From NCBI RefSeq assembly GCF_013201545.1, contig NZ_CP053746.1:3362501-3426500 (forward strand): DNA of 64,000 bases, read 5' to 3'. A program made the translations under genes and the position numbers. The notes under the pieces are model-generated. The model saw only the letters and a program-made list of their open reading frames with translations. It had not been told where the DNA came from and made no database searches. This document shows positions 37,730 through 51,221 of the stretch, one piece after another; the stretch's first letter is position 1; each line of letters opens with the position of its first letter. This stretch comes from Pseudomonas graminis (GTDB lineage Bacteria; Pseudomonadota; Gammaproteobacteria; Pseudomonadales; Pseudomonadaceae).

Positions 37730-40000
37730 ATGTTAAACCGTGAGCTCGAAGTCACCCTCAATCTGGCTTTCAAGGAGGCCCGCTCTAAACGTCATGAGTT
37801 CATGACCGTCGAGCACCTCCTGCTGGCCCTATTGGACAATGAGGCTGCCGCCACCGTACTGCGTGCCTGCGGCGCAAACCTCGACAAACTCAAACACGAC
37901 CTCCAGGAGTTCATCGACTCCACCACGCCGCTGATCCCTGTGCATGACGAGGATCGCGAGACCCAACCCACACTCGGCTTCCAGCGCGTCCTGCAGCGCG
38001 CGGTTTTTCATGTGCAGAGCTCCGGCAAGCGTGAAGTCACTGGCGCGAACGTGCTTGTGGCGATTTTCAGCGAGCAGGAAAGCCAGGCAGTGTTCCTGCT
38101 GAAACAGCAGAGCGTTGCCCGTATCGATGTCGTCAACTATATCGCCCACGGTATTTCCAAAGTGCCGGGGCATGGCGATCAATCTGAAGGTGAGCAAGAT
38201 ATGCAGGATGACGAGGGCGGTGAGTCTTCTTCCTCAGGCAATCCTCTGGATGCCTATGCAAGCAACCTGAATGAGCTGGCCCGTCAAGGCCGCATCGATC
38301 CGCTGGTAGGGCGCGAGATGGAAGTCGAGCGCGTCGCTCAGATTCTCGCGCGGCGCCGCAAGAACAACCCGCTATTGGTGGGCGAAGCCGGGGTGGGTAA
38401 AACCGCCATCGCCGAAGGCCTGGCCAAGCGCATTGTCGACAACCAGGTACCGGACCTGCTCGCCAACAGCGTCGTGTACTCCCTTGACCTGGGCGCACTG
38501 CTTGCCGGGACCAAATACCGTGGCGATTTCGAGAAGCGCTTCAAGGCACTGCTCGGCGAATTGAAGAAACGACCCCACGCGATCCTGTTTATCGACGAAA
38601 TCCACACCATCATCGGTGCGGGTGCCGCGTCCGGTGGCGTGATGGATGCCTCCAACCTGCTCAAGCCGCTGTTGTCGTCGGGTGATATCCGTTGCATCGG
38701 CTCGACCACTTTCCAGGAATTCCGTGGCATCTTTGAAAAAGACCGTGCGTTGGCGCGTCGCTTCCAGAAGGTCGACGTCTCCGAGCCTTCGGTCGAAGAC
38801 ACCATCGGAATTCTGCGTGGCCTGAAAGGTCGTTTCGAACAGCATCACAATATCGAATACAGCGATGAAGCCCTGCGAGCCGCTGCTGAACTGGCATCCC
38901 GCTACATCAATGACCGTCATATGCCCGACAAGGCCATTGACGTCATCGACGAGGCGGGCGCCTATCAACGGCTGCAACCGGTGGAAATGCGCGTCAAGCG
39001 TATTGAAGTGCCGCAGGTTGAAGACATTGTGGCGAAGATCGCGCGGATTCCGCCAAAGCACGTCAACAGCTCCGACAAAGAGTTGCTGCGTAATCTGGAG
39101 CGCGACCTGAAGCTGACCGTGTTCGGTCAGGACGCCGCCATCGATTCGCTGTCCACCGCTATCAAGCTGTCCCGAGCAGGCCTCAAGTCCCCGGACAAGC
39201 CTGTCGGCTCGTTCCTGTTCGCAGGTCCGACCGGTGTCGGCAAGACCGAGGCTGCGCGTCAGCTGGCCAAGGCGCTGGGTATCGAGCTGGTGCGTTTCGA
39301 CATGTCCGAGTACATGGAGCGTCACACCGTATCGCGTCTGATCGGTGCGCCGCCGGGCTATGTCGGTTTTGATCAGGGCGGTCTGCTGACCGAAGCCGTC
39401 ACCAAGCAGCCGCATTGCGTGCTGCTGCTCGATGAAATCGAGAAGGCGCACCCGGAAGTCTTCAACCTGCTGCTGCAGGTCATGGACCACGGGACGCTGA
39501 CCGACAACAATGGGCGCAAGGCGGACTTCCGCAATGTGATCGTGATCATGACCACCAACGCCGGTGCTGAAACGGCAGCACGCGCTTCAATCGGTTTCAC
39601 CCATCAGGATCACTCTACTGATGCGATGGAAGTGATCAAGAAGAGCTTCACGCCGGAATTCCGCAATCGTCTGGACACCATCATTCAGTTTGGTCGCCTC
39701 AGCCACGAGGTTATCAAGAGCGTGGTGGACAAGTTCCTTACCGAGCTTCAGGCGCAGCTGGAAGACAAGCGCGTACAGCTGGAAGTGACCGACGCGGTGA
39801 GGAGTTACCTGGCCGAAGGCGGTTACGACGCAGCGATGGGTGCGCGTCCGATGGCCCGTTTGATTCAGGACAAGATCAAGCGTCCGCTGGCCGAGGAAAT
39901 CCTCTTCGGCGAGTTGTCCGAGCATGGCGGTGTGGTACACATCGACGTCAAAGACGGCGAGATCACGTTCGATTACGAAACCACGGCTGAAATGGCCTGA
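37730..40000 (+). CDS. clpA: ATP-dependent Clp protease ATP-binding subunit ClpA
   Basis: 756 residues: Clp_N double repeat (1-145), AAA-1 with Walker [12 protein letters not shown]-2 with Walker A GPTGVGKT and the D2-small domain, including the ClpP-docking loop region. Hexameric unfoldase that feeds ClpP; length and order are typical. A strong terminator follows. Confidence 0.97.
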   Translation: MLNRELEVTLNLAFKEARSKRHEFMTVEHLLLALLDNEAAATVLRACGANLDKLKHDLQEFIDSTTPLIPVHDEDRETQPTLGFQRVLQRAVFHVQSSGKREVTGANVLVAIFSEQESQAVFLLKQQSVARIDVVNYIAHGISKVPGHGDQSEGEQDMQDDEGGESSSSGNPLDAYASNLNELARQGRIDPLVGREMEVERVAQILARRRKNNPLLVGEAGVGKTAIAEGLAKRIVDNQVPDLLANSVVYSLDLGALLAGTKYRGDFEKRFKALLGELKKRPHAILFIDEIHTIIGAGAASGGVMDASNLLKPLLSSGDIRCIGSTTFQEFRGIFEKDRALARRFQKVDVSEPSVEDTIGILRGLKGRFEQHHNIEYSDEALRAAAELASRYINDRHMPDKAIDVIDEAGAYQRLQPVEMRVKRIEVPQVEDIVAKIARIPPKHVNSSDKELLRNLERDLKLTVFGQDAAIDSLSTAIKLSRAGLKSPDKPVGSFLFAGPTGVGKTEAARQLAKALGIELVRFDMSEYMERHTVSRLIGAPPGYVGFDQGGLLTEAVTKQPHCVLLLDEIEKAHPEVFNLLLQVMDHGTLTDNNGRKADFRNVIVIMTTNAGAETAARASIGFTHQDHSTDAMEVIKKSFTPEFRNRLDTIIQFGRLSHEVIKSVVDKFLTELQAQLEDKRVQLEVTDAVRSYLAEGGYDAAMGARPMARLIQDKIKRPLAEEILFGELSEHGGVVHIDVKDGEITFDYETTAEMA

Positions 40001-40026
40001 CGTTTCGCGTCCCTGCAACAAACCTG

Positions 40027-40053
40027 AAAGGCGCCGATTGGCGCCTTTTTTGT
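40027..40053 (+). terminator. Terminator of clpS-clpA
   Basis: AAAGGCGCC-GATT-GGCGCCTTTTTTG, 26 bases past the clpA stop. Confidence 0.92.
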
Positions 40054-40075
40054 TGGCTGCGAATCTGCCGAATCC

Positions 40076-40164
40076 TGTAGGAGTGAGCTTGCTCGCGATT
40101 GCGATTTGTCTGAGACACATTAGGTGACTGACACGAAGCAATCGCGAGCAAGCTCACTCCTACA
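40076..40164. repeat. REP doublet (REPIN) with perfect 27-bp arms
   Basis: Units at 40076-40102 and 40138-40164 are exact reverse complements over 27 bases, with a 35-base loop and the same GAGCTTGCTCGCGA core as the doublet at 27.36 kb. It lies between the clpA and infA terminators. Confidence 0.92.
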
Positions 40165-40249
40165 TCTGTTGAAACGTGTCCGGTCTGATGGACCGAGTGA
40201 GCCGCTTTTTGCGACTTGCCGTGAGCGTGTAGGGTGAATCTCACGCACA

Positions 40250-40282
40250 CAAAAACGCCCGGCAAATGCCGGGCGTTTTTGT
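40250..40282. terminator. Terminator of infA
   Basis: CAAAAACGCCCGGC-AAAT-GCCGGGCGTTTTTG, a perfect stem flanked by A- and T-runs, ten bases past the infA stop on the minus strand; symmetrical enough to act both ways. Confidence 0.92.
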
Positions 40283-40291
40283 TAAGACCTG

Positions 40292-40510
40292 TTAGCGGGC
40301 GCGGTAAGTGATGCGCCCTTTGCTCAAGTCGTAGGGCGTCAGCTCAACGCGGACCTTGTCGCCGGTAAGAATGCGGATGTAGTTCTTGCGCATCTTGCCG
40401 GAGATGTGCGCGGTTACGACGTGCCCATTTTCCAACTCCACACGGAACATGGTGTTGGGCAGGGTGTCGACGACAGTGCCTTCCATTTCGAAGCTGTCTT
40501 CTTTCGACAT
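40292..40510 (-). CDS. infA: Translation initiation factor IF-1
   Basis: 72 residues, a single S1-type OB fold matching IF-1 throughout ([46 protein letters not shown] at the end). It binds the ribosomal A site during initiation. Monocistronic, with a terminator directly after. Confidence 0.98.
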
Positions 40511-40611
40511 GCAGTAAAGCCCTCGGTATCCAATGAATGGCCCGGTGCAAACGGCAGCCAGGCAAAAGCGGGCTGCATTGTGCCCGAAAACTGAGGTTTA
40601 AGCCAAGGGCT

Positions 40612-41319
40612 TCAGTAAAGAGTGACCCATCTTTGATTGGTGAGCAGTTCGATGGGGCGATATTGGGTCTTGTAATTCATCTTTTTGCAGTTCTTTATCC
40701 AGTAGCCGAGGTACACCGCATGCAATTGCATGCGTGCGGCCTCGGCAATTTGCCAGAGAATTGCGTAACGCCCCAGGCTGCGGCGCTCCTCCGCCGGCTC
40801 GTAGAACGTATAAACGGCGGAAAGGCCATTGGGCAGCAGGTCAGTGACGGCTACGGCAAGCAGTCGACCCTCCAGACGGAACTCGTAGAAACGCGAAAAC
40901 GGCAGGTCGCGGACCAGAAAGGTGGAAAACTGGTCGCGGCTCGGTGGGAACATATCCCCATCGGCATGGCGCTGCTCGATGTAGCGCTGATACAGATCGA
41001 AGTACTCCTCACTGAAATGCGGCTTGGTGCTCGTCACTTCGAGGTCGGCGTTTCTTTTGAAAATGCGTTTTTGCTGACGATCAGGCACGAACAGTCCGAC
41101 CGGAATGCGCGCAGGCACACAGGCGCTGCAGTTCTGGCAATGCGGACGGTACAAATGATCGCCACTGCGGCGAAACCCCATGTCCGAGAGATCGGCATAA
41201 ACCTGGACATCCATCGGCTGGCTGGGGTCGAGAAACAGCGTGGTGGCTTGTTCCTCGGGCAGGTAGCTACAGGAGTGGGGTTGAGTGGCATAGAACTTCA
41301 GCCGCGCCAGCTCGGTCAT
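40612..41319 (-). CDS. bpt: Aspartate/glutamate leucyl/arginyl-transferase (Bpt/Ate)
   Basis: 235 residues. Transfers an amino acid from aminoacyl-tRNA onto N-terminal acidic residues, feeding substrates to ClpS-ClpA. The cysteine cluster [15 protein letters not shown] and the C-terminal [15 protein letters not shown] region are conserved. The start [20 protein letters not shown] (41319) is the family start; a 17-residue extension is rejected. It is 47 bases downstream of aat. Confidence 0.93.
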   Translation of the reverse strand: MTELARLKFYATQPHSCSYLPEEQATTLFLDPSQPMDVQVYADLSDMGFRRSGDHLYRPHCQNCSACVPARIPVGLFVPDRQQKRIFKRNADLEVTSTKPHFSEEYFDLYQRYIEQRHADGDMFPPSRDQFSTFLVRDLPFSRFYEFRLEGRLLAVAVTDLLPNGLSAVYTFYEPAEERRSLGRYAILWQIAEAARMQLHAVYLGYWIKNCKKMNYKTQYRPIELLTNQRWVTLY

Positions 41320-41366
41320 GATCAACCCTCGAGAAAAACTGTAGACATGAGTGTAAGCCAGCCCAA

Positions 41367-42056
41367 TCAAACTCGCCTAGGCGACCAATCGGTGTAATTG
41401 CTCTCGTCGAGGTGTTTATGCAGGTAGTCGGCGAACGTCTGGCGCGCAATCGAGCGCGCGCCAAGGCTTAGCAGGTGCTCGGTAGGCATTTGGCAATCAA
41501 TCAGGACGAAACCCGATTCTTTCAAGTATTCGACCAGCGTTGCGAAGCCAACCTTGGAAGCGTTGTCGGCGCGGCTGAACATCGATTCGCCGAAAAACAG
41601 CTGGCCCATCGCCAGTCCGTACAGACCGCCTACGAGCGCGTCGCCGTCCCAGACTTCGACGCTGTGGGCGAAGCCGCGGGCGTGCAGTTCAATATAGGCC
41701 GCCTGCATGGAGCCGGTGATCCACGTGCCGTCGGTGTAGGCCCGGGGTTCGGCGCAGGCTTGAATGACCGCCGCGAAATCCTGGTCGAAAGTGACCCGAT
41801 AACGTCCGCGGCGCAGCAGCTTGCCCAGGCTGCGTGATACATGCAGCTCATCCGGAAAGAGCACGGTGCGCGGGTCCGGCGACCACCAGAGAATCGGCTG
41901 GCCCTGCTGATACCAGGGAAAACAACCATGCCGGTATGCGGCAATCAGGCGATCGGCAGACAGATCGCCGCCGCCGGCCAACAGTCCGTTGGGCTCGCGC
42001 ATGGCTTTTTCCAGCGCAGGGAAATCAAGGGTGTCGCGTTGCAACCAGGTCAGCAT
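41367..42056 (-). CDS. aat: Leucyl/phenylalanyl-tRNA-protein transferase
   Basis: 229 residues with the family blocks [37 protein letters not shown] and [19 protein letters not shown]. Adds Leu or Phe to proteins with N-terminal Arg or Lys, creating ClpS-recognised N-degrons. It forms a two-gene unit with bpt. Confidence 0.96.
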   Translation of the reverse strand: MLTWLQRDTLDFPALEKAMREPNGLLAGGGDLSADRLIAAYRHGCFPWYQQGQPILWWSPDPRTVLFPDELHVSRSLGKLLRRGRYRVTFDQDFAAVIQACAEPRAYTDGTWITGSMQAAYIELHARGFAHSVEVWDGDALVGGLYGLAMGQLFFGESMFSRADNASKVGFATLVEYLKESGFVLIDCQMPTEHLLSLGARSIARQTFADYLHKHLDESNYTDWSPRRV

Positions 42057-42530
42057 GGCATCCAGACTTTACGAGAGGGGAGGGGAGTCAACGCAGGCTT
42101 GCAACCCCGGCTGCAACTCTCTGTCGCAGGCAGGGTCACAAGCCGCTTGATCATGCCGGGATCGTCGACCCGCTGTCTTCTTGATCCGGGGATGGCCTTT
42201 TGACAGTTCAAGGGAGCAAGAAAAACACGTCATAAGCCTTTGTCGACAAAGAAAATGCGTGCTCAAATTGTCACCACCCGGCGACGCTTGATCATCTGCA
42301 AGCACCGCGCCAGACTAACGTAGCGCGCGGCGCGCAAATCCGTACAATGCCGATGTTGTTTAACCTCATTTCAAGTCACCTGTCGAGCGTGCGTTATCGC
42401 AGGCGCGGTTTTCCCTACTGCCAGGACGCTGTTCTGGCCGATGTTCGGGAAAGCCACTGCCATTTCGCCAAGGCAGTCGTACACAGTCAATCATCAGATG
42501 TTCGCGCTTGCGCGCAGGAATTGAAGCGTT
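42057..42530. other. Divergent region between aat and ftsK (474 bp, no gene)
   Basis: Contains the opposing promoter regions; no reading frame looks coding. In P. aeruginosa I recall trxB lying between aat and ftsK, but no thioredoxin-reductase sequence (CxxC motif or GxGxxA fold) is present here. GTCGACAAAG and the GCGCGCGGCGCGC tract near 42325 are the only striking local patterns. Confidence 0.55.
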
Positions 42531-44945
42531 TTGAAGAAATCCACCATAGCACCCACCCCCGTTCCGCTCTGGCGGCAGCACCTGCACTACCGGCTCAAGG
42601 AAGGTGCACTGATCGCGTTCGGCGCGCTGTGTCTTTATCTGATCATGGCGCTGCTGACCTACGATCAGGGCGATCCGGGCTGGAGCCACACCAGCAGCTC
42701 GAGCAACTCGGCCCAGGTTCAGAACGCCGCAGGCTTTGCTGGTGCGTATTCTGCCGACATCCTGTTCATGATCCTCGGCTACTTCGCCTACATCTTCCCG
42801 TTGCTGCTGGGGATCAAGGCTTATCAGGTCTTCCGGCATCGCCACGAGCCGTGGCAGTGGAGCGGCTGGCTGGTTTCCTGGCGCATGATCGGTCTGGTGT
42901 TCCTGGTCCTCGCCGGCGCCTCGCTGGCGCACTTGCACTTTCATTCGGCGTCGGGCCTGCCGGGTTCAGCCGGTGGCGTGCTGGGCGAAGTACTGGGTGA
43001 TCTGGCCAAGCGCGCGCTGAACGTCCAAGGCAGCACGCTGCTGTTCATCGCCTTGTTTTTGTTCGGTCTGACTGTGTTCACCGATTTGTCCTGGTTCAAG
43101 GTCATGGACAACACCGGCAAGATCACGCTGGACCTGATCGAACTGTTCACCGGCTCGCTCAACCGCTGGTGGACCGCCCGCAATGAGCGCAAGCAAATGG
43201 TCGCTCAGTTGCGTGAAGTCGACATGCGCGTCGACGAAGTGGTGGCTCCGGTTGCCCCGGATCGACGCGAGCAGGCCAAAGCCAGGGAACGAATCATCGA
43301 GCGCGAGCAGGCGTTGACCGAGCATATGGCCGCCCGTGAGAAGCACGTGCCAGCCGTGATTGCCCCTGCGCCTCCCCGCGCCCCTGAGCCGAGCAAGCGC
43401 GTCCAGAAAGAGAAACAGGCGCCGTTGTTCGTCGACAGCGCCGTGGAAGGCACCTTGCCGCCGATCTCGATTCTCGACCCGGCCGAGAAAAAGCAGCTCA
43501 ACTATTCGCCTGAATCGCTGGCAGCTGTGGGTCATCTGCTGGAGATCAAGCTGAAGGAATTCGGCGTCGAAGTCACGGTGGATTCCATCCATCCGGGCCC
43601 GGTGATTACCCGCTACGAAATTCAGCCGGCTGCCGGTGTAAAGGTCAGCCGTATCTCCAACCTGGCGAAAGACCTGGCCCGCTCGCTGGCAGTCACCAGC
43701 GTTCGTGTGGTCGAGGTCATTCCCGGCAAGACCACGGTCGGTATCGAAATTCCCAACGAAGATCGCCAGATCGTGCGCTTCTCCGAGGTCCTGTCGACGC
43801 CGGAATACGACGACGCTAAATCGCCGGTCACCTTGGCGCTGGGTCATGACATCGGCGGCAAGCCGGTCATCACCGACCTCGCAAAAATGCCGCACCTGCT
43901 GGTCGCCGGTACCACCGGTTCCGGTAAGTCGGTGGGCGTGAACGCCATGATCCTGTCGATCCTGTTCAAATCCGGGCCGGAAGACGCCAAGCTGATCATG
44001 ATCGACCCGAAGATGCTTGAGCTGTCGATCTACGAAGGCATTCCGCATTTGCTGTGCCCGGTGGTCACTGACATGAAGGACGCCGCCAATGCCCTGCGCT
44101 GGTCGGTGGCCGAGATGGAACGCCGCTACAAGCTGATGGCCAAGATGGGCGTGCGTAACCTGTCGGGCTTCAACCAGAAGGTGCGTGAAGCAGAGGAGGC
44201 CGGTACGCCGCTGTCCGACCCGCTGTATCACCGCGAAAGCATTCACGACGAAGCGCCGCTGCTGACCAAGCTGCCGACCATCGTTGTGGTGGTCGACGAA
44301 TTCGCCGACATGATGATGATCGTCGGCAAGAAGGTCGAAGAACTCATCGCCCGAATCGCCCAGAAGGCCCGTGCCGCAGGTATCCACCTGATCCTCGCGA
44401 CCCAGCGACCTTCGGTGGACGTGATCACCGGCCTGATCAAGGCGAACATCCCGACCCGCATGGCGTTTCAGGTGTCGAGCAAGATCGACTCCCGGACCAT
44501 CATCGATCAGGGCGGCGCCGAACAGTTGCTCGGGCACGGCGACATGCTGTACATGCCCCCGGGCACCAGCCTGCCGATTCGTGTGCACGGCGCGTTCGTG
44601 TCGGACGAAGAGGTTCACCGCGTCGTTGAGGCGTGGAAGCTGCGCGGTACGCCGAACTACAACGATGACATCCTGGCCGGCGTAGAAGAGGCGGGTAGTG
44701 GCTTCGAAGGCGGCGGTGGCGGCGGTGATGGCGAAGACAGCGAAAGCGATGCGCTTTACGACGAAGCCGTGAAGTTCGTGCTGGAAAGCCGTCGTGCGTC
44801 GATCTCTGCGGTGCAGCGCAAGCTGAAGATTGGCTACAACCGCGCCGCGCGCATGATCGAAACCATGGAAAACGCCGGCGTCGTGACGCCCATGAACACC
44901 AACGGCTCGCGCGAAGTGATTGCGCCAGCCCCTGTGCGTGACTGA
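42531..44945 (+). CDS. ftsK: DNA translocase FtsK
   Basis: 804 residues starting at TTG (no ATG/GTG fits, and the KKSTxAP...VPLWRQ beginning is typical of Pseudomonas FtsK). N-terminal membrane domain with four helices (about 25-190), a relatively short Glu/Lys-rich linker, alpha/beta motor with Walker A GTTGSGKS (about 459-466) and Walker [10 protein letters not shown], then a glycine-rich linker and the gamma winged-helix domain (about 735-800) that reads KOPS polarity sequences. It moves chromosome dimers to the septum for XerCD resolution. Confidence 0.97.
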   Translation: MKKSTIAPTPVPLWRQHLHYRLKEGALIAFGALCLYLIMALLTYDQGDPGWSHTSSSSNSAQVQNAAGFAGAYSADILFMILGYFAYIFPLLLGIKAYQVFRHRHEPWQWSGWLVSWRMIGLVFLVLAGASLAHLHFHSASGLPGSAGGVLGEVLGDLAKRALNVQGSTLLFIALFLFGLTVFTDLSWFKVMDNTGKITLDLIELFTGSLNRWWTARNERKQMVAQLREVDMRVDEVVAPVAPDRREQAKARERIIEREQALTEHMAAREKHVPAVIAPAPPRAPEPSKRVQKEKQAPLFVDSAVEGTLPPISILDPAEKKQLNYSPESLAAVGHLLEIKLKEFGVEVTVDSIHPGPVITRYEIQPAAGVKVSRISNLAKDLARSLAVTSVRVVEVIPGKTTVGIEIPNEDRQIVRFSEVLSTPEYDDAKSPVTLALGHDIGGKPVITDLAKMPHLLVAGTTGSGKSVGVNAMILSILFKSGPEDAKLIMIDPKMLELSIYEGIPHLLCPVVTDMKDAANALRWSVAEMERRYKLMAKMGVRNLSGFNQKVREAEEAGTPLSDPLYHRESIHDEAPLLTKLPTIVVVVDEFADMMMIVGKKVEELIARIAQKARAAGIHLILATQRPSVDVITGLIKANIPTRMAFQVSSKIDSRTIIDQGGAEQLLGHGDMLYMPPGTSLPIRVHGAFVSDEEVHRVVEAWKLRGTPNYNDDILAGVEEAGSGFEGGGGGGDGEDSESDALYDEAVKFVLESRRASISAVQRKLKIGYNRAARMIETMENAGVVTPMNTNGSREVIAPAPVRD

Positions 44946-45021
44946 CACTTCCCGGTCACGCATCACCGGGCGTCGCCATCGCGGCGGCGCCCGGCTTCAA
45001 CCACACTCAAAGAGGAATCCC

Positions 45022-45645
45022 ATGCGTCTTATCCGCATGCTGTTGGTATCTGCACTGGCTTTTTCTGCTGTCTCGGCCCACGCCGACAGCAAGGACGTGG
45101 CGCGCCTGACCCAACTGCTGGAAAACTCGAAAACCCTGAGCGGGCGTTTCTCCCAGCTCACCCTCGACGGTGGCGGCACCCAGTTGCAGGAAACCACCGG
45201 CGAAATGACGTTGCAGCGCCCGGGCCTGTTCTACTGGCACACCGACGCGCCGCAAGAGCAACTGATGGTGTCCGATGGCAAGAAGGTGTCCCTGTGGGAC
45301 CCGGACCTGGAGCAGGTCACCATCAAGACCCTCGACCAGCGCCTGACCCAGACCCCGGCGCTGCTGCTGTCCGGCGACGTGTCGAAAATCAGCGAGAGCT
45401 TCGACATTACCGCCAAGGAAGCGGGCGGTGTGATCGACTTCGTGCTCAAGCCCAAGTCCAGGGACACCCTGTTCGATAGCCTGCGTCTGTCGTTTCGCAA
45501 CGGCATGATCAACGACATGCAGCTGATCGACAGCGTCGGCCAACGCACCAATATCCTGTTCACCGGCGTCAAGGCCAACGAGCCTGTCGCGGCGAGCAAA
45601 TTCCAGTTCCAGATCCCGAAGGGCGCTGACGTCATTCAGGAATAA
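45022..45645 (+). CDS. lolA: Outer-membrane lipoprotein carrier protein LolA
   Basis: 207 residues with a signal peptide (cleavage after SAHA, residue 21) and the LolA fold, including [18 protein letters not shown] and [17 protein letters not shown]. Periplasmic chaperone that shuttles lipoproteins from LolCDE to LolB. The ATG at 45022 has AGAGGA six bases upstream; the longer in-frame version overlapping ftsK is rejected. Confidence 0.95.
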   Translation: MRLIRMLLVSALAFSAVSAHADSKDVARLTQLLENSKTLSGRFSQLTLDGGGTQLQETTGEMTLQRPGLFYWHTDAPQEQLMVSDGKKVSLWDPDLEQVTIKTLDQRLTQTPALLLSGDVSKISESFDITAKEAGGVIDFVLKPKSRDTLFDSLRLSFRNGMINDMQLIDSVGQRTNILFTGVKANEPVAASKFQFQIPKGADVIQE

Positions 45646-45663
45646 AAGGGGTTCGCCTGTTTA

Positions 45664-46985
45664 ATGGACCTGTTCAGCACTGAACCGATCGCGCAACCGT
45701 TGGCCGCCCGCCTGCGAGCGACCAACCTGGACGAGTACGTCGGCCAGCAGCATCTGCTCGCCCACGGCAAGCCGCTGCGTGAAGCGCTGGAGCAGGGCGC
45801 GCTGCACTCGATGATTTTCTGGGGGCCGCCCGGCGTGGGAAAAACCACGCTGGCGCGGTTGCTGGCGAAAGTCTCCGACGCGCACTTTGAAACGGTGTCG
45901 GCGGTGCTGGCCGGGGTCAAAGAGATCCGTCAGGCGGTGGAGATCGCCAAGCAACAGGCCGGCCAGTACGGCCGCCGGACCATTCTGTTCGTCGACGAAG
46001 TGCACCGCTTCAACAAGTCGCAGCAGGATGCGTTTCTGCCCTACGTCGAAGACGGCACGCTGATCTTCATTGGCGCCACCACTGAAAACCCGTCCTTCGA
46101 ACTCAACAACGCGCTGCTGTCCCGCGCCCGGGTCTATGTGCTGAAAAGTCTGGACGAGGGTGCGCTGCGTCAGTTGGTCAATCGTGCGTTAACCGAAGAA
46201 CGCGGGCTGGGCAATCGGCATCTGACCCTGGGCGACGAGGCCTTCCAGACGCTTCTGGCTGCGGTAGATGGCGATGGTCGGCGGATGCTCAATCTGCTGG
46301 AGAACGCCTCGGACCTGGCCGAAGACGGCAGCGAAATTGACCCCGAGTTGCTGCAAAGCCTGCTTGGCGACAGTCGCCGTCGCTTCGACAAGGGCGGCGA
46401 AGCGTTCTACGACCAGATTTCCGCGCTGCACAAATCCATTCGCGGCTCCAATCCCGACGCTGCGTTGTACTGGTTCGCGCGGATGATCGACGGCGGCTGC
46501 GATCCGCTGTATCTGGCACGGCGCGTGGTGCGCATGGCCAGTGAAGACATCGGTAACGCCGATCCGCGCGCCTTGCCGCTGTGCATGTCGGCGTGGGACG
46601 TCCAGGAACGCCTCGGCAGTCCGGAAGGCGAGTTGGCCGTGGCCCAGGCCATCGTGTACCTGGCCTGTGCGCCGAAGAGCAACGCTGTGTACATGGGTTT
46701 TAAAATGGCCATGCGCGAAGCCACCGAGCATGGCTCGCTGGAAGTCCCGCTGCACCTGCGCAACGCGCCGACCAAGCTGATGAAGCAGCTCGGTTATGGT
46801 GAAGAATACCGCTACGCCCACGACGAGCCGGACGCTTACGCTGCGGGTGAGGATTATTTCCCCGACGAGCTCGAACCGCGCCAGTATTACCAGCCGGTCC
46901 CCCGCGGCCTTGAGCTGAAAATCGGCGAAAAACTCAAACACCTGTCAGCGCTCGACCGCGCCAGCCCACGTCAGCGGAGAAAATA

Positions 46986-46986
<1 letters not shown>
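45664..46986 (+). CDS. rarA: Replication-associated recombination protein RarA (MgsA)
   Basis: 440 residues; AAA+ clamp-loader-like ATPase with Walker [14 protein letters not shown] (near 56), Walker [10 protein letters not shown] and the sensor-1 region [22 protein letters not shown], then the tetramerisation domain. Acts at stalled replication forks. It lies 18 bases after lolA, and crcB starts within its stop codon, so lolA-rarA-crcB-serS-cysG reads as one unit. Confidence 0.96.
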
Positions 46987-48657
<1,671 letters not shown>

Positions 48658-50052
48658 ATGGAATTTCTGCCGCTGTTCCATAACCTTCGGGGCGCCCGGG
48701 TGCTGGTGGTGGGCGGCGGCGAGATTGCCTTGCGCAAGTCTCGCCTGCTGGCTGATTCCGGTGCAGTGCTACGTGTGGTTGCCCCCGAGATCGGAGCGGA
48801 AGTGCGCGAGCTGATCGAGCGCAGCGGCGGGGAACAGATTCTGCGCGGCTACACCGAGTCGGACCTCAACGGCTGCGTGCTGATCATTGCTGCCACCGAT
48901 GACGAGCCGCTTAACGCGCAGGTGTCAGCCGATGCCCGCCAGCGTGGTGTGCCGGTCAATGTGGTGGATGCGCCTGCGCTGTGCAGCGTGATCTTCCCGG
49001 CGATCGTCGACCGTTCGCCGCTGGTGATCGCGGTGTCCAGCGGTGGCGATGCGCCGGTGCTGGCACGGCTGATCCGCGCCAAGCTGGAAACCTGGATTCC
49101 ACCGACCTACGGGCATCTGGCCGGTCTGGCCGCACGCTTTCGGCATCAGGTCAAAGGGCTGTTTCCCAATGTTCAGCAGCGCCGGGCGTTCTGGGAAGAT
49201 GTATTCCAGGGGCCCATCGCTGACCGGCAATTGGCCGGGCAGGGCGCTGAAGCCGAGCGGTTGCTGCAAGCGAAGATCGACGGCGATGCGCCGGCCACGA
49301 CCGGTGAGGTGTACCTCGTGGGCGCAGGACCTGGCGATCCTGATCTGCTGACCTTTCGCGCCTTGCGTTTGATGCAGCAGGCGGATGTCGTGCTTTACGA
49401 CCGCCTGGTAGCGCCGGCGATTCTGGACTTGTGCCGCCGCGACGCTGACCGCGTCTACGTGGGCAAGCAGCGCGCCGATCACGCCTTGCCCCAGGATCAG
49501 ATCAACCAGCAATTGGTGGATCTGGCCAAGCAGGGCAAACGCGTGGTGCGACTGAAGGGCGGTGATCCGTTCATCTTCGGCCGTGGCGGTGAAGAGATCG
49601 AAGAGTTGGCGGCCCACGGTATTCCCTTTCAGGTTGTGCCGGGTATTACGGCCGCCAGTGGTTGCGCGGCGTACGCCGGGATTCCACTGACCCACCGCGA
49701 TCACGCGCAGTCCGTGCGTTTCGTGACCGGCCACCTGAAGAACGGCACCACCGACCTGCCGTGGAAGGATCTGGTTTCGCCCTCGCAGACCTTGGTGCTC
49801 TACATGGGTCTGATCGGGCTGCCGGTTATTTGCGAACAACTGATCAAGCACGGACGCGCGGCCGACACCCCCGCTGCGCTCATTCAACAGGGCACCACGG
49901 TCAACCAGCGTGTCTTCACCGGCACGCTGGCCAACCTGCCGCAGTTGGTGGCCGAGCACGAAGTCCATGCGCCGACCCTGGTGATCGTGGGTGAAGTGGT
50001 GAAGTTGCGGGAAAAGCTGGCGTGGTTCGAAGGGGCGCAGGCGAGCGTTTGA
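48658..50052 (+). CDS. cysG: Siroheme synthase CysG
   Basis: 464 residues, trifunctional: N-terminal NAD-binding dehydrogenase/ferrochelatase part ([20 protein letters not shown]) and C-terminal uroporphyrinogen-III methyltransferase ([33 protein letters not shown]). Makes siroheme for sulfite and nitrite reductases. The ATG immediately follows the serS stop. A GCAG-rich hairpin at about 50056-50090 follows but lacks a T-tract. Confidence 0.96.
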   Translation: MEFLPLFHNLRGARVLVVGGGEIALRKSRLLADSGAVLRVVAPEIGAEVRELIERSGGEQILRGYTESDLNGCVLIIAATDDEPLNAQVSADARQRGVPVNVVDAPALCSVIFPAIVDRSPLVIAVSSGGDAPVLARLIRAKLETWIPPTYGHLAGLAARFRHQVKGLFPNVQQRRAFWEDVFQGPIADRQLAGQGAEAERLLQAKIDGDAPATTGEVYLVGAGPGDPDLLTFRALRLMQQADVVLYDRLVAPAILDLCRRDADRVYVGKQRADHALPQDQINQQLVDLAKQGKRVVRLKGGDPFIFGRGGEEIEELAAHGIPFQVVPGITAASGCAAYAGIPLTHRDHAQSVRFVTGHLKNGTTDLPWKDLVSPSQTLVLYMGLIGLPVICEQLIKHGRAADTPAALIQQGTTVNQRVFTGTLANLPQLVAEHEVHAPTLVIVGEVVKLREKLAWFEGAQASV

Positions 50053-50122
50053 TTCCACCGCAGTCTTTCAAAAGGTTCTGCGGTGGAGAGGCAGGTGGGG
50101 TTTCAGCGTTAACTGAAACCCA

Positions 50123-51124
50123 TCAGCCGTTCTGCAAAATCCCTTTCCCGTTCAAACGCCCGCGATCATGTTCGCCGCTGAAATCCTGCTGCGGCCCTTT
50201 TGGCACGACGCCGGTCGGGTTGATGGTGGCGTGGCTCGCGTAGTAGTGATGCTTGATGTGCACGAAGTCCACCGTCTCGGCCACGCCCGGCAATTGATAC
50301 ATCTCCCGCACCCAGTTGCTCAGGTTCGGGTAGTCGGCAATGCGCCGCAGGTTGCACTTGAAGTGCCCGTGGTACACCGCGTCAAAGCGAATCAGTGTGG
50401 TGAACAGGCGCACGTCCGCTTCGGTCAGGTATTCACCCGCCAGGTAGCGTTTCTCGCTCAGCAGCGTTTCCAGCGCATCGAGCTCGGCGAACACTTCATC
50501 GAAAGCCTCTTCGTAAGCACCCTGTGAGGTCGCGAATCCGGCGCGATAGACACCGTTGTTCACGGCCGGGTAGATACGGTCGTTCAGCCGGTCGATCTCG
50601 TTGCGCAGCGGCTCTGGGTAGAGATCCAGGCGATTGCCGGTCAGGTCGTCGAACGCCGAATTGAACATCCGGATGATTTCCGACGACTCGTTGCTGACGA
50701 TGCGATTCAGCTGCTTGTCCCACAGCACCGGTACCGTCACCCGACCGGTGTAATCGGCGGTGTCGGCGAGGTAGCGCTGGTACATGAAGGTGTGGCCATC
50801 CAGCGCGTCGCCGGTAGACCCTTTCTGCTTATCGAACGTCCAGCCGTTTTCGCGCATCAGCCAGCTGACAACGGAGACGTCGATCAAACCTTCCAGACCC
50901 TTGAGCTTGCGCACGATCAACGTGCGATGGGCCCATGGGCAAGCAAGGGAAACGTACAAATGGTAACGACCGGCCTCCGCTTTGAAGCCGCCTTCACCCG
51001 ACGGTCCGGGCCGACCATCGCGGGTGACCCAGTTCCGCCGTTTGGCCTGCTCGCGCTGAAAAGCGCCGTCTTTGCTGCTTTCGTACCACTGGTCTTGCCA
51101 GCGTCCTTCAACGAGAAGGCCCAT
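50123..51124 (-). CDS. Glutathionyl-hydroquinone reductase (Xi-class GST, YqjG/EcfG family)
   Basis: 333 residues; N-terminal thioredoxin fold with catalytic Cys in LYVSLACPWAHRTLIVR and a C-terminal all-helical GST domain. The family removes glutathione from glutathionyl-hydroquinones and typically carries this CPWAH motif. The ATG at 51124 (MGLLVEGRWQDQWY) is preferred over the TTG four codons earlier. Single gene. Confidence 0.9.
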   Translation of the reverse strand: MGLLVEGRWQDQWYESSKDGAFQREQAKRRNWVTRDGRPGPSGEGGFKAEAGRYHLYVSLACPWAHRTLIVRKLKGLEGLIDVSVVSWLMRENGWTFDKQKGSTGDALDGHTFMYQRYLADTADYTGRVTVPVLWDKQLNRIVSNESSEIIRMFNSAFDDLTGNRLDLYPEPLRNEIDRLNDRIYPAVNNGVYRAGFATSQGAYEEAFDEVFAELDALETLLSEKRYLAGEYLTEADVRLFTTLIRFDAVYHGHFKCNLRRIADYPNLSNWVREMYQLPGVAETVDFVHIKHHYYASHATINPTGVVPKGPQQDFSGEHDRGRLNGKGILQNG

Positions 51125-51221
51125 ATCTGACTCCAAATTGAGCTGTACCGAAGTACGTTGGAGATCAGTCTAAAGACAATCGTTCGAACGAATAGCGCAA
51201 AGACTGGGGGGTAGCTATCGG

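Noticed and set aside
50056..50090. Terminator after cysG
   Set aside because: CCACCGCAG/CTGCGGTGG forms a good stem but has a 14-base loop and no T-run, so I only mention it under cysG.
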